64,000 bases of DNA from assembly GCA_026545225.1 (NCBI GenBank), contig CM048846.1:58904270-58968269 (forward strand), in the 5' to 3' direction. Below, one piece after another: positions 42,692-52,838 of this stretch (the stretch's first letter is position 1; every line of letters starts with the position of its first letter). The stretch is from Cornus controversa (lineage: Eukaryota; Streptophyta; Magnoliopsida; Cornales; Cornaceae). A model generated the notes under the pieces. The model was not told the DNA's origin and ran no database searches. It was given only the letters and a program-made list of their open reading frames with translations. Made by a program: the position numbers and the translations under genes.

Positions 42692-45600
42692 TGTAAGGAC
42701 CGGAATAATTTTGATCGGTTCCGGGTAATTTTGGACCGGATTAAAATTTTTCAAATTAATTAAAATTCGAAGGGGTGTGGATATTTATGTTTCCATATAA
42801 GTGGAAGGTGTATATATATATATATATAGTACATATATTTATATTTAATTATAAATATATGGTGGGCTCATATACAATTATAAGGGAATGGTGATGCACA
42901 TGTTTAATATGTGGAAGAGTGTGAGTATGTACATACATATGTGTATTATGTATGTATATTGGAATTATGTGAGATAAAATACATGGGATACATGTATTGT
43001 GTAGTATATATATATTATATATATATATATATATATAATGAGTGGACCTCATTTGATAGAGAAAAAAGGATAAGAAATGAGGGGAGGAGAGAAGCTTCAG
43101 CTGAAAGAAAGAAAAGAAGAAAAAGAAAAGAAAAAGAAAGAAAAGAAAAGGAAAAGAAAGAGGGAAGAGAGAGAAACCGAGAAGGTAGAGAGAGAAGGAG
43201 AAATCAAAAAAGAAGAGAGAAGGGACCGAGAATGGAGGTGATCCTAGTGTCGGCAGTAGGCCTTCGATTTCACGAAGGTGAGATAGGCTGGGTGGAGCTC
43301 CAGCAGTGGTTGGGCTGGCGGCCAAGGGGCTCGATTTACACAGGTGTTACGGTTGACGTTGGTGGCTGTCCGACGGATGCTCGCGGCTTCAGGTGGTTCT
43401 CGGTGGACTATTTTGGGATGACTCTGTGGGCTGGTACCGAAGGGGGGGCTGCTATGTGGGTTCTCCTTGGTTGTTTCCGGTGGAGTTGGTGCCGGGAGTG
43501 GATTGTTTGGGGTCCGATTATGGTGGGTTTTTGGGTGGCTGGACGTGGCTGCCAAAAGTGGTTTAGGCTGGGTTTTTGGATGATTTCGGTGAGGGTTTGT
43601 TGGGCTTTGGCTGATGTGAGCTTGGCTATTCATGGTCGCTATGTGGGTTCAGACTGTGGTAGGCCATGGTGGTGCTGAGAAGTGTGATCCGTGGTTGGTT
43701 CCGGTGGGTTGTGTCGAGGATGGTGAGCGCCGGTAGGGGTGGTGCTTGGTGGCTCGGTTGGGGGAGCATGATGGCAGTCGGCTGGGTGGTGTAGAGGTTA
43801 GGAATGGCCTATTTGGGTGATCTCGATGTGGCCACGGTAGGCTGGCCGTGGTGGTTGACGATGCGACTAGGCAATGGCATTTTGGGGTTGTTTTTGCTTG
43901 GGTTTGTAGAGCTTGCAGTGGCTGGCTGTGATGGTGCCTGTGGTGGTCTGTTAAAGGTGGTCGGAGTTGCTGGGTATGACAGCTAGTGGCTGGGCTCATG
44001 GGTCTTCTTCGGTAGGGGACTGTGGCTGGTGGGTGCTCGGCTGGTTTAATTGAAGTGACGGTTGAGTACCGTTTAATGGGTTCTCCCATAGGGGTTTGCC
44101 ATAGCTAGAGTGGGTTGTGGATTAGCAACCTTTGTTGATGTGAGTTTTGGTTGTAAATTAGAGTTGGGGCCTTATGAAATTGATAATGTGGATTGGGCTG
44201 CCTGGTTACATGGGTTTTGACACGGGACTGGATCGGGCTTGGAAACAGGACGCATTGCAAGCGCGGGCTTAGTGAAAGCGGGACCTAAGGCAAGTTGATT
44301 CTTGCCTCTATCTCCTACGTATCTATTTTAATTACGTCGTTAATTTTACATATGTTCTTTAATTGCTCATATGTGGTATTTATATATATATATAGGTACT
44401 TATATATATATGTAAATGTGGTTATGGTATATATGTGAGTATATACGTAGGATGTAAGTATATATATATATAGGAGTGTATATATATATATATGTAATTG
44501 AGATACGAAAGCATGTTAGATTTAAATGCTTCCTTGCATTGTGATATGCATGTACGGTATAGATTAAAGTCTATGAAAAGTATGCTAAATTACGTATATG
44601 TTTAGCTATGGGTTGTTTTATATTCATAGGTGGAATTTATGCATAGGTGAAATATATATGCAATTATACATTGGTGTAATCGTAGAAATGCATGCTTTAT
44701 AATTGATTATGGAATTGGCGAGCATTTGAAAAGCATAAAATGTGCTAATTGTTTTATATGTTCTTAATACATATATGGTGATGGAATATATATGTGGTTA
44801 TATATCGTGAATGAAGAGCATGCTAGTTACTTGTAATAAATGCATGTCTTAAGTGGAGGTATGATTACATTTATGCTAGTATACATGCATATGTGACTAT
44901 ATGCAGGATGTGACATATACGAGTTTATATGTGGGAATGTGGATATGAGATGCATGCTAGCTTTATTTATATATCGAATGTATGCATTAGTTATAGCATG
45001 ATAAAAATGTGCTAAGTTGAAGTTGTTTGCATATATGAGGTATTATGCAGGTTTTGAACATGTATGTGCTATATGTGTTGGAATGTGATGAAAAGTATGC
45101 TAAATACTTCTTTTTAGTATTCATAAGCATGGGTTGATGCATGAAAGTATTATGCTATGTATATATGCATTTATATTGCATATATGGGAGGGAAATGACA
45201 CATACGTGGTTATATGTGGGTTTATGTAGAGAGAAATGCATGCTATGTATTTTAATACTAGTTGGTGCATTGGGATAGCATAAAATAAAATGCTTGATTA
45301 CGTATGCATCCACATTGCATATATGGGAGGTTGCGGGAAAATTAACGCAAAAAGGGGTACACGGGACTTCGGAGTGGTCCAACCGTGTCACGAGAAGTGG
45401 TATAATTATCCACTACGTATGGCCCTCGGAGTGGACCCGCCATACAAAGGCTTTATGCCTAGAATCAGAGTGTGTCTAACATTAGTGAGCTTCGGAGTTG
45501 CCCCGTCACAATTTGGCAAACCAATATATTACCATCGGAGTATGTCCAAGAAGTATGGCCCTCGGAGTGGACCCGCCATGCTTAGGCTTCATGCTTGGAA

Positions 45601-46767
45601 TCGGAGTATGTCCAACGAATGTGAGCCTCGGAGTTGTCCCCTTATATAATGGCAATCATATACATTGCCAGGGTAGAATGACCTTTCGGAGTGGTCCAGG
45701 TCATAGGATGGTTATCGGAGTTGTCCTAGGTCACATGATCCTCGGAGCGGGCCAATCATGTGGGGTATCGGATGAGGACCGAGAGTGAGAGTATGTGCAA
45801 GCTTTGATGCTTGTATTATATATCGGATTATGACCGTGGAAGGTGAAAATACCTTTATGCTTATGTGTTTACCTGTTAAGCATGTTTTCTGTTTAAATGC
45901 ATCCATATTGCATTTGAGGTGAGCTACTTGATGAGTAGAAGATGTGGTTGTTGATTTACATTGTTTATGTAAATGTTTTTGACATATATGTTCTGTATAC
46001 ATATTGATGTTGGATGTGTATTGCTTTTGAGCATGTTCTAAATAATTTTCATAAGTCATGTGCAGTAGATTTTGTATGTTCATATGTGCTATAGTAGCCA
46101 TATACATTGTTGGTTCATGCATGCTAGGAGGAGCATGATTTAAATATTGTGATATATTTAAATGTGTATGTTTTTGAGAATATGTGAGGATCGACCTGCT
46201 GCAGCGGTGATAGTATGGTTTTACATACCTTGTTGGGCCTTTGAGCTCACCCCCTCCCAGGTTTTGCAGGTATTGCTGATTACGGAGTTAGTTAGGGGAC
46301 TGACAGCACCGGTTGCAGAGGTAGTGTCTAGATTCCTTAGAATCTGATGTATGTCCAGGATAATGGATAGATAGGTGCATTACATTTGGATTAAATGTAT
46401 GGAGCGATTATGTTGATTCAGTTCCTTCAGTTGTATTTTATTCATGTGATGTATATATATAATATGGAAATTCAAGGACTGAGACATGTATTTTTAATTG
46501 TATTATACATGTTGTAGAAATGCTGGGGGGGACACGTGCCCAGAAATGTCCATTTTTTTATTGTTAGATATAAATGCTGGGGGGACACGTGCCCAGAAGT
46601 GTCAATCTGAATTTAAAGCAGGTATAACATGCCAGGATCTGATTATTTAGAATGGGTCATGCCCAATTTTCGTGAAAATAATAGAAAATTGAGATTGTAT
46701 GATCAGGTGGTGGTTATAGCGTGAGGGGATCTCACGGGGCTCACACCTCGGTTTTCGAGCCTCGGGA
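42692..46767 (+). repeat. Large LTR (probable solo LTR, Tekay/Del type) in the TR-GAG B gag
   Basis: Starts TGTAAGGACCGG and ends around CGAGCCTCGGG, about ten bases short of the complementary terminus one would expect, so the right tip is lost. No coding domain. Features in order: AT microsatellites (42810-42830, 43006-43037), a GA-rich run (43080-43230), a GC-rich G/T block (43240-44100), long ATGTATAT-rich DNA, the variable-stem hairpin cluster (45359-45762), GAGCTCACCCCCTCCCAG at 46233-46250, and two copies of GGGGACACGTGCCCAGAA (about 46527 and 46571). About 620 bp of host gag are missing and no target duplication is present, so insertion was followed by deletion and repair. ORFs at 42911-43678 are composition artefacts. 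Orientation as plus is inferred from the TGTAAGG start and the AT-box position. Confidence 0.65.
45359..45762 (+). repeat. Cluster of variable-stem, constant-loop hairpins
   Basis: A loop word CGGAGTGGWCC (with variants CGGAGTTGYCC, CGGAGCGGGCC) recurs about ten times. Around several copies there are perfect or near-perfect stems of different sequence: ACACGG/CCGTGT (45359-45388), GTATGGC/GCCATAC (45417-45445), AGTATGGC/GCCATGCT with one G-T pair (45552-45582), ATGACCT/AGGTCAT (45678-45704), CACATGAT/ATCATGTG (45732-45762). A weaker GTGA/TCAC is at 45485-45509. Some copies lack a stem. It would be transcribed in the LTR RNA. Confidence 0.85.
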
Positions 46768-46793
46768 ATCACCAGTACCAGTGATAGTGGTAG
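46768..46793. repeat. Repair patch: short copy of downstream gag sequence
   Basis: 46768-46799 repeats 46892-46923 with one mismatch (CACCAGTACCAGTGATAGTGG against ...GTGGTAGTGG). The homologous gag frame resumes at the shared GAATT. The patch lies exactly between the truncated LTR end and the gag N-terminal part. Confidence 0.75.
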
Positions 46794-47070
46794 GAATTGA
46801 ATATTGCGTATAAACCCTTGTTGTTATTATTAACATCTTCATGCTCAGTATTAGATCATGTTGTTTTGTCCTTATTTACAGTCACAGCTGCATCACCAGT
46901 ACCAGTGGTAGTGGTAGGAATTGTATAGTCATTCTCAACAGTCATCCAAACTCTCTCACCTTGAGATTTGAGAAAGGCTTTCATGTGAGACTTCCAAAAT
47001 GTATAATTTGAACCATCAAACAAAGGAGTTTACTGAATTGATCCATCATCTTTCATACTAGATTCCATGA
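46794..47070 (-). pseudogene. Gag of TR-GAG B, N-terminal part
   Basis: Homologous to 13964-14257 of TR-GAG A: the SNYTFWKS-type start and the region up to the Ala/Thr-rich segment encoded near 46800. Stops and small changes interrupt the frame. The capsid core (about 620 bp in copy A) is missing. Confidence 0.82.
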
Positions 47071-47145
47071 TGATTTTTGAAAACAAAATTAATTTTTGAT
47101 TTTAAAAATACTTCGCAAAGAACTACTCACAAATTAGAGAACACT

Positions 47146-47157
47146 GCTCTGATACCA
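47146..47157 (-). other. Primer-binding site (initiator-Met tRNA) of TR-GAG B
   Basis: TGGTATCAGAGC on the minus strand, two bases after the LTR end; identical to TR-GAG A. Confidence 0.9.
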
Positions 47158-47159
47158 AT

Positions 47160-48512
47160 TGCGAGTTGCGCAGTTCACAAGCACTTGAGAAAGCTAGATT
47201 TAAAACCTAGAGGAGGGTGATTAGGTTTACTCACTTTTTGGTTATTTGTTCAGATTATCCAATTTTAAGTCCAATTAGTAATTTAAGTAATCCCACAAAG
47301 CAAGTAAATAAATAAAGTGCGGTAAAGTAAAAAAATGCACCAGATATATATGGAAAACCCAGATTGGGAAAAAGCCACGTTGAGGCTTTGTAGTCCCGGA
47401 GAAGCAAATCCACTATCATCGAAGCAAAGTATAACAAACTCTGTCCCAGACTCACACCCACTCCACTCTGACAAGAACTCTGATGCAGAACACTCAGGCT
47501 TACAATTGTAACTACCTCGTCCAACTGCAGCAGATTCCCAGCTAACATCAAAATTCTCTCAGAAGGGTAACTGGAAGAACACAAACATTCAGGAAGTATT
47601 CTGTCCCCTTCGTAGCATGATCTTCTTCTCCTTTCTCACCAACGAAACAGTTGTCGAAAAAACCAATCTAGTAACTTGATCATGAAGAAATCTTTAATGC
47701 AATTTTTAAACAGTTGATCAAGCAAATAAAGAACACCCTAAATCACTTAGTGAATATGTGTGTGCTCTCAAAAATATAAACAAAGAATTTGAGGAAAAAA
47801 TCATTTGCTAGAAAAATATCTCAATATTTTCTCTCTCTAGAATATGAATTTCTGTTCTGTAGAAGGCATAATTGAGAGAGAAATCATATGAGATTTTTAT
47901 AGAGATTAAAACTCTTTTTTTCCTTGATAAACAAGTTAAAATCCAATAGGAAACAAGTCCTCACATTTTTAGAAAGTTCTGGGTCAATTCCAGGTCAAAA
48001 CAGGCAAAACTGGTCAAATTTTGCAGACCAGGTAAGTTGGACTGATCTGGACTTCACGTGGACCAGTCCATGCCCTTTAGCAAACTCAACAGAAGTTGCT
48101 AAGACCTCTTGGACCGGTCTATCCTTCACTTGGACCAATTCAACCTTGAAATTTTCACAACTTTGATTAAAAGGCCCTCTTTCCAAGGTTAAAACCTCTC
48201 GGTTTGAAATATACGTGGTCTCACCACTTTAGCTAGACTAAGTGACTTTCATAAGTGATCAATGATGTCTTCATGCATTCAAAACCAACTTGAAATTTCA
48301 ATTAATCCAATCCTTGTTCAGACCATTGATGGCTTCTGCCAAAGATTCAAGCTTAATTCCTTGTCGAACCCTTGCATGGTTGGTGTAGAACTTCACGCTC
48401 ACTCTGAGACTTCAATTACATGATCAATGACAAGAATATAACTCAAAGAATACAACTCAATCATGTTTGGTTTTGACACTGAAGGTTGCCAATTACAAAA
48501 ATATACATCACA
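47160..48512 (-). repeat. 5' LTR of TR-GAG B
   Basis: About 1353 bp. Aligns with 37069-38376 but with many substitutions and indels; for example it has an extra segment near 48390-48420. Start mutated to TGCGAG. Confidence 0.87.
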
Positions 48513-48783
48513 AAATAGCCTCTGCAGAAACTCCTGCAACCTTATACATTGTCCATATTTGGCTCAATTTTCACTCTAACAATTTAGGATCATTCACTCA
48601 ACATTGAAATCATCTACAAATGATATATCATTATACACATACTCCATATCACACATTTAGATCACTATAATCTTACAATCCTCATACATTTCTTACAAAA
48701 CCATACACATCATTTCATATATACACAATGTCCATAAACCAACCTCATTGCCTATACATACAAGGTCCAAATGAAACATAAGT
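48513..48783 (-). repeat. Continuation of the interrupted LTR (third piece)
   Basis: Non-coding. Its text (CTATACATACAAGGTCCAAATG near the end) is of the Tekay LTR type and it appears to carry on from 37068. It stops at the TGATGATGCA terminus of the Tat-like element. Confidence 0.5.
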
Positions 48784-49110
48784 TGATGATGCAAAAATCC
48801 GCCCCGATCTAGTCAAACGCCAACCTGTGAAAAAGACAAGAGAAGAGTGATCGAAAGGGCACCGGTGCAGTGCCGGCCGAACACGCTCCGACGACCAAGT
48901 TAGAAATCGGAATAGTGTTTCAAAGAATGTAGAGGAACTCAGAGGGTATTTTGTTTGTCCCTGGCATATGAATCGCCCCTGTATTTATAGCAGTGAAAAC
49001 GAAGCCGTGTCATAGTAAGGGACTGCCTCTTGGAGATAGAGAAGTCCCGGTAAAAATAGACTTTCTGTCCATATCAGCTTGGGCCCATCACTTACGCTAC
49101 ACGTTTCATC
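48784..49110 (-). repeat. 3' LTR (5'-truncated) of the Tat-like element
   Basis: On the minus strand a TATA box CTATAAATAC (48981-48990) is followed by a transcribed leader and the LTR end CGGGGCGGATTTTTGCATCATCA-like. The U3 start is missing, joined to the RNase H frame near 49110-49130. Confidence 0.7.
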
Positions 49111-49350
49111 CTTTTAGTCAACCACTCTATCAGTATGAGCTTTTAGTTGTCTAACCTTGAGGATATCAGCCAGCTTTAACCCCGCAATCAAGGCTTCATA
49201 TTCAGCTTCATTGTTTGTTGCCTTGAATCCGAATTGCAGGGCGTATTTGAAGGTCTCCCCTGCTGGAGATCTGATTAGTATCCCTGCTCCACTGGCTTGT
49301 GTGTTGGATGATCCATCGACAAACAATTGCCACGTGCACCCAGGGTCCAT
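49111..49350 (-). pseudogene. Second (archaeal-type) RNase H of the Tat-like element, truncated
   Basis: 78 codons: WQLFVDGSSNTQASGAGILI with the first catalytic Asp, then FKATNNEAEYEALIAGLKLA with the catalytic Glu, then LKAHTD, after which the reading breaks off. The third catalytic Asp lies in the retained HTD; the distal part of the domain is lost. The preceding frame has a stop at about 49397. Confidence 0.8.
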
Positions 49351-49395
49351 TTGGTCATCCCTTCTTTGGTGGACTGTATTTTCTGCTTCTTCCTG

Positions 49396-50853
49396 CTAAA
49401 TCCGTTCATCTTCCTGGGGGTATGTAAATTCTGCTATGAAATCTGCCAGCACTTGTCCTTTGACTGCTGTCCTAGGCCTGTATCGGATGTCAAACTCTCC
49501 TAACTCCATGGACCATTTCACCAGTCGTCCCGAGGTTTCGGGCTTGAAGAGGACTTGCCGGAGGGGTTGATCGGTTAACACTACAATGGTGTGCGCTTGG
49601 AAGTATGGCCTGAGTTTCCTAGCCGTAGTGACCAAGGCAAATGCCAACTTTTCTATGGAAGGATACCTTTCTTCTGCCCCCCGGAGAATCCTGCTGGTAT
49701 AATAAACTGGCCTTTGCACTCCTTCTTCTTCTCGTATTAGCGCGGAACTAATTGCAGCAGGAGAGACAGCTAAGTATAAGTACAACTCCTCTCCTACGCG
49801 CGCGTATGATAGTAGTGGGGGTGAACTGAGGTATTATTTTAGCTCATTTAAGGCCTGCTCACATTCTGGAGTCCACTCAAAGGCCCGCTTGAGGACTTGA
49901 AAGAACGGGAGGCACCTGTCTGTAGCACGGGAAATCAACCGGCTTAGCGCCGCCACTTTACCCGTCAGCTTTTGGACTTCTTTAGTAGTTCTGGGCGATC
50001 TCGTATCCAGGATGGCTTGCACCTTCTGAGGGTTGGCCTCTATTCCCCTCTTGCTGACCAGATAGCCCAAGAACTTTCCGGAAGATACTCCAAAAGCACA
50101 CTTACTCGGATTAAGCTTCATCCTGTATTTTCGAAGAACATCAAAGGTTTCCTGTAAATCAACCAAATGGTTGGCAGCCTCCCAACTTTTGATAAGCATA
50201 TCATCGACATATACCTCCATGTTTCTGCCAATTTGCTCCTTGAACATTCTATTTACCAACCTTTGATATGTTGCGCCGGCATTCTTTAGGCCGAATGGCA
50301 TCACCGTGTAGCAGTATAAACCCCTTTCTGTTATAAAGGAGGTCCTTTCCTGATCTGCTGGCCACATCGGAATTTGATTATATCCTGAGTAGGCATCCAT
50401 AAAACTGAGCCGTTCATACCCTGTCGTCCCTTCTACGAGCATGTCAATCCGGGGGAGGGGGAAGCTGTCTTTCGGACAAGCTTTATTCAGGTCGGTAAAG
50501 TCGACGCACATGCGCCACTTTCCATTGGATTTTTTAACTAGTACCACATTTGACAGCCAGTCTGGGTAACTGGTTTCTCGCACAAAGTTGGCCTTCAATA
50601 ACTTCTCTACCTCCTCAAAAATTGCCGCGTTTCTTTCTGGGGCAAAGACTCTCCGTTTCTGTCTCACTGGCTTGGCGATGGGGTCGATGTTCAGTCGATG
50701 CACGGCAATGTTTGGATCAATCCCTGGCATATCCTCGTGGGACCATGCGAACACGTCCTCGTTTGCTCTGAGGAATCGCACCATCTCCTCCCGAGAGGTG
50801 GGTGAGAGTGATGACCCCAAGCTCACCTTCTTCCCCATGCTTTGTTCATTCAA
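49396..50853 (-). pseudogene. Reverse transcriptase and RNase H of the Tat-like element
   Basis: 49834-50853 (339 codons) contains reverse transcriptase: VRQKRRVFAPERNAAIFEEV, CVDFTDLNKACPKDSFPLP, FMDAYSGYNQIPM, PFGLKNAGATYQRLVNRMF and YVDDMLIKS, then the tether GYLVSKRGIEANPQKVQAIL. A stop and frameshift at about 49790-49833 separate it from RNase H (49396-49785) with YYTSRILRGAEERYPSIEKL and VLTDQPLRQVLFKP; its first catalytic Asp region is replaced by LYLAVSPAAIS. Frames are mostly open, so decay is moderate. Confidence 0.88.
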
Positions 50854-50897
50854 GTTGACCTCAATTAATCAATTAATTCTTCCATTAGTTCTGCATG

Positions 50898-52838
50898 TCA
50901 GACCTCTTCTTTTTCCTCCATCTCCTGTCCCTCAATGTTTAGGGTTTCTGTCATCTTCCTCTCCCTTAGGGAGGTGGCATAACATTCTCTGGCTGTGATC
51001 TGATCTCCTCTCAGTTCCCCGACACCATGCTCCGTGGGGAACCGGACAAGGAGATGGTAGGTGGAGGTCACGGCTCTCATAGCATTCAACGTGGCCCTTC
51101 CCAAGATGACATTATACATGGTTGGGCAATCCACCACAAAGAAAGTCACCATCTTGGTGACTTGTCTGGGACTTGAACCAGCTGTAACCGGGAGGTCAAT
51201 GGTGCCCAAGGGGAGGAGTTTCTCTCCGGAGAAGCCCACAAGTGGCGACTGAGTGATCTTGAGTTTGCTTCTTCCAATCTTCATCTGATCAAATGCATCT
51301 ACAAAGAGGATATCTGCAGAGCTACCACTGTCAATCAACACCCGCCTAATTGTGAAGTTGGCGATGGTTAATGTGACTACGAGGGCATCATCATGGGGTT
51401 GCTGAACTTTTTTGGCATCATCCTCTGCAAAAGTTATGACCTGGTCGCTCAATCGAGGGCACTTGGCGGGCGAATGGCTCACCTCCCCGACTTCAGAGAA
51501 ACTCCTTGCTTTCCTAGTATGAGCTTTGCGAGCGGCGTTAGACTCCCCGCCCCCCGCTACCCCTCCCAAGAAGACTCTAATTTCCCCTACTGGGGGGTTC
51601 TTGCGAGCCGGACCCTCATTTATATCCTGTGCCTGATTCTGCGTTCTCTGTCCTCCACCAGCCACAAACCTCCGCAACTGGCCCCTTTGAATTAAACTCT
51701 CAATCTGCCTTTTCAAATCTATGCATTCATTGGTATCATGGCCATGATCGCGGTGGAACCTACAATACTTGCCACGAGATCTCCTGGCAGGATCAGTTCT
51801 CAACTTCGGAGGCCACGACACAGCCGGATCGTCTTGGATGTGTAGGAGGATCTGGCCTATGGGAGCGTTCAACGGGGTGAAACTAAACCCCTTTTCACGG
51901 CGCACGGTCCTGTCACTTTGTTCCTGTGATACTCTATTGTACTTGGGGTTTCGTTCTTCTCTGCTTGGTTGTCCCCCCCTCTTCCTGTCCACTTTTTTAT
52001 CACTATCACCTTTTTCCCTACGGGCATCAAGGGCGTCCTCGGCATTCATGTATTTCTGGGCCTTCACAAGTAATTCGGACATGCTTTCAGGGGGATGCTT
52101 AGAAACAGAATATAGGAACTTGGAGGGTAACAATCCTCCCATGAATGCCGTAACGGCCACCTTGTCATCCAAGGCATCTACTTGTAACATTTCTCTGTTA
52201 AATCGATTGATATAGTCCCGCAACGATTCTCCTTTAGCTTGCCTTACATTCAGGAGATAGGTAGCGGGTTTTCTATGTCTCCGGGCAGCAATGAAATTGC
52301 CAACAAATAGTTGGCTCAGCTTGTTAAAGGAACGGACAGTTGATGGCTTTAAACTATTGAACCAAGACCTGGCGGAGCCCTTCAATGTAGTGCGAAAGGC
52401 TCTGCACATGATTTCGTCGGGTACTGCCTGAAGATGCATTAAGGCCTTGTAAGTTTTCAGGTGATCCAGCGGGTCCTTAGTCCCGTCAAAGCTTTCCACT
52501 GTTGGCATCTTGAACCTGGGGGGCAGTGGACAATTCATTACCCCTGCAGAGAAAGGAAGGTTGGTTTGCTGGACCAAATCCTCTATCGTGGCAGGGCCTT
52601 TTCCTCTTATGGCATGGGCCATACTTTCTACCCTGGCTCTCAGGTCTTGTATTTCCATATCGTGGTAAGCAAGGGATGCTGAATCCCCATGGGGTTGGCT
52701 TCTCTCAGGAGGGACCGAACGGTCTTGATTCGTCCCGCCTCTTACGTGACTCTGGGCCGCGTCCTCCGTTGGTACTTCACTTTCTCTCCGACCGCCATTC
52801 TCCTCGGGATCAACAGTCCTTTCGTAACTTGGTGGCGG
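50898..52838 (-). pseudogene. Gag-protease of the Tat-like element, split at its N-terminus
   Basis: Open to 50898 in one frame. Capsid: FDGTKDPLDHLKTYKALM, FRTTLKGSARSWFNSLKPST, RQAKGESLRDYINRFNREML. Then a Lys/Arg-rich region, the zinc-binding CRFHRDHGHDTNEC, and the protease VLIDSGSSADILFVDAF with intact DSG. A stop separates it from reverse transcriptase 45 bases on. The apparent start (MRNIQRL) at 52862 belongs to the Athila-like LTR; true gag sequence begins at 52838 and its N-terminus lies beyond the insertion. Confidence 0.9.

Larger units (their letters stand above)
37069..48512 (-). mobile_element. TR-GAG B: SIRE-like gag element with accessory ORF and a nested LTR
   Basis: LTRs at 37069-38376 and 47160-48512 have TGTGAG/TCACA-type ends; the right one starts TGCGAG. 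Flanks are AAATG (37064-37068) and AAATA (48513-48517), one mismatch, so the duplication is probable but eroded. On the minus strand: LTR, initiator-Met primer site, broken gag (its middle replaced by a 4-kb foreign LTR), non-coding spacer, accessory ORF with one stop, polypurine tracts, LTR. No pol domains. It is related to TR-GAG A throughout but clearly a different subfamily, older by LTR divergence. Confidence 0.87.
48784..52838 (-). mobile_element. Tat-like Ty3/gypsy element, 3' part, integrase lost
   Basis: On the minus strand: gag-protease, reverse transcriptase, RNase H, the start of a second (archaeal-type) RNase H, then directly part of a 3' LTR ending GCATCATCA at 48784. The extra RNase H marks the Tat branch. 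Integrase and the rest of the second RNase H are absent. The 5' end, including LTR and primer site, lies beyond the Athila-like element that split it at 52838, outside the window. Confidence 0.85.

Noticed and set aside
42911-43678. 255-codon plus-strand ORF with a Lys/Arg/Glu-rich stretch
   Set aside because: It runs through AT microsatellites, a GA-rich run and G/T-rich LTR DNA; the composition is explained by the simple repeats and no domain is visible.
45290-45788. Overlapping ORFs through the hairpin cluster with repeated 'GVDPP' phrases
   Set aside because: They follow the repeated CGGAGTGGACCC word; several frames are open at once, as expected from a repeat.
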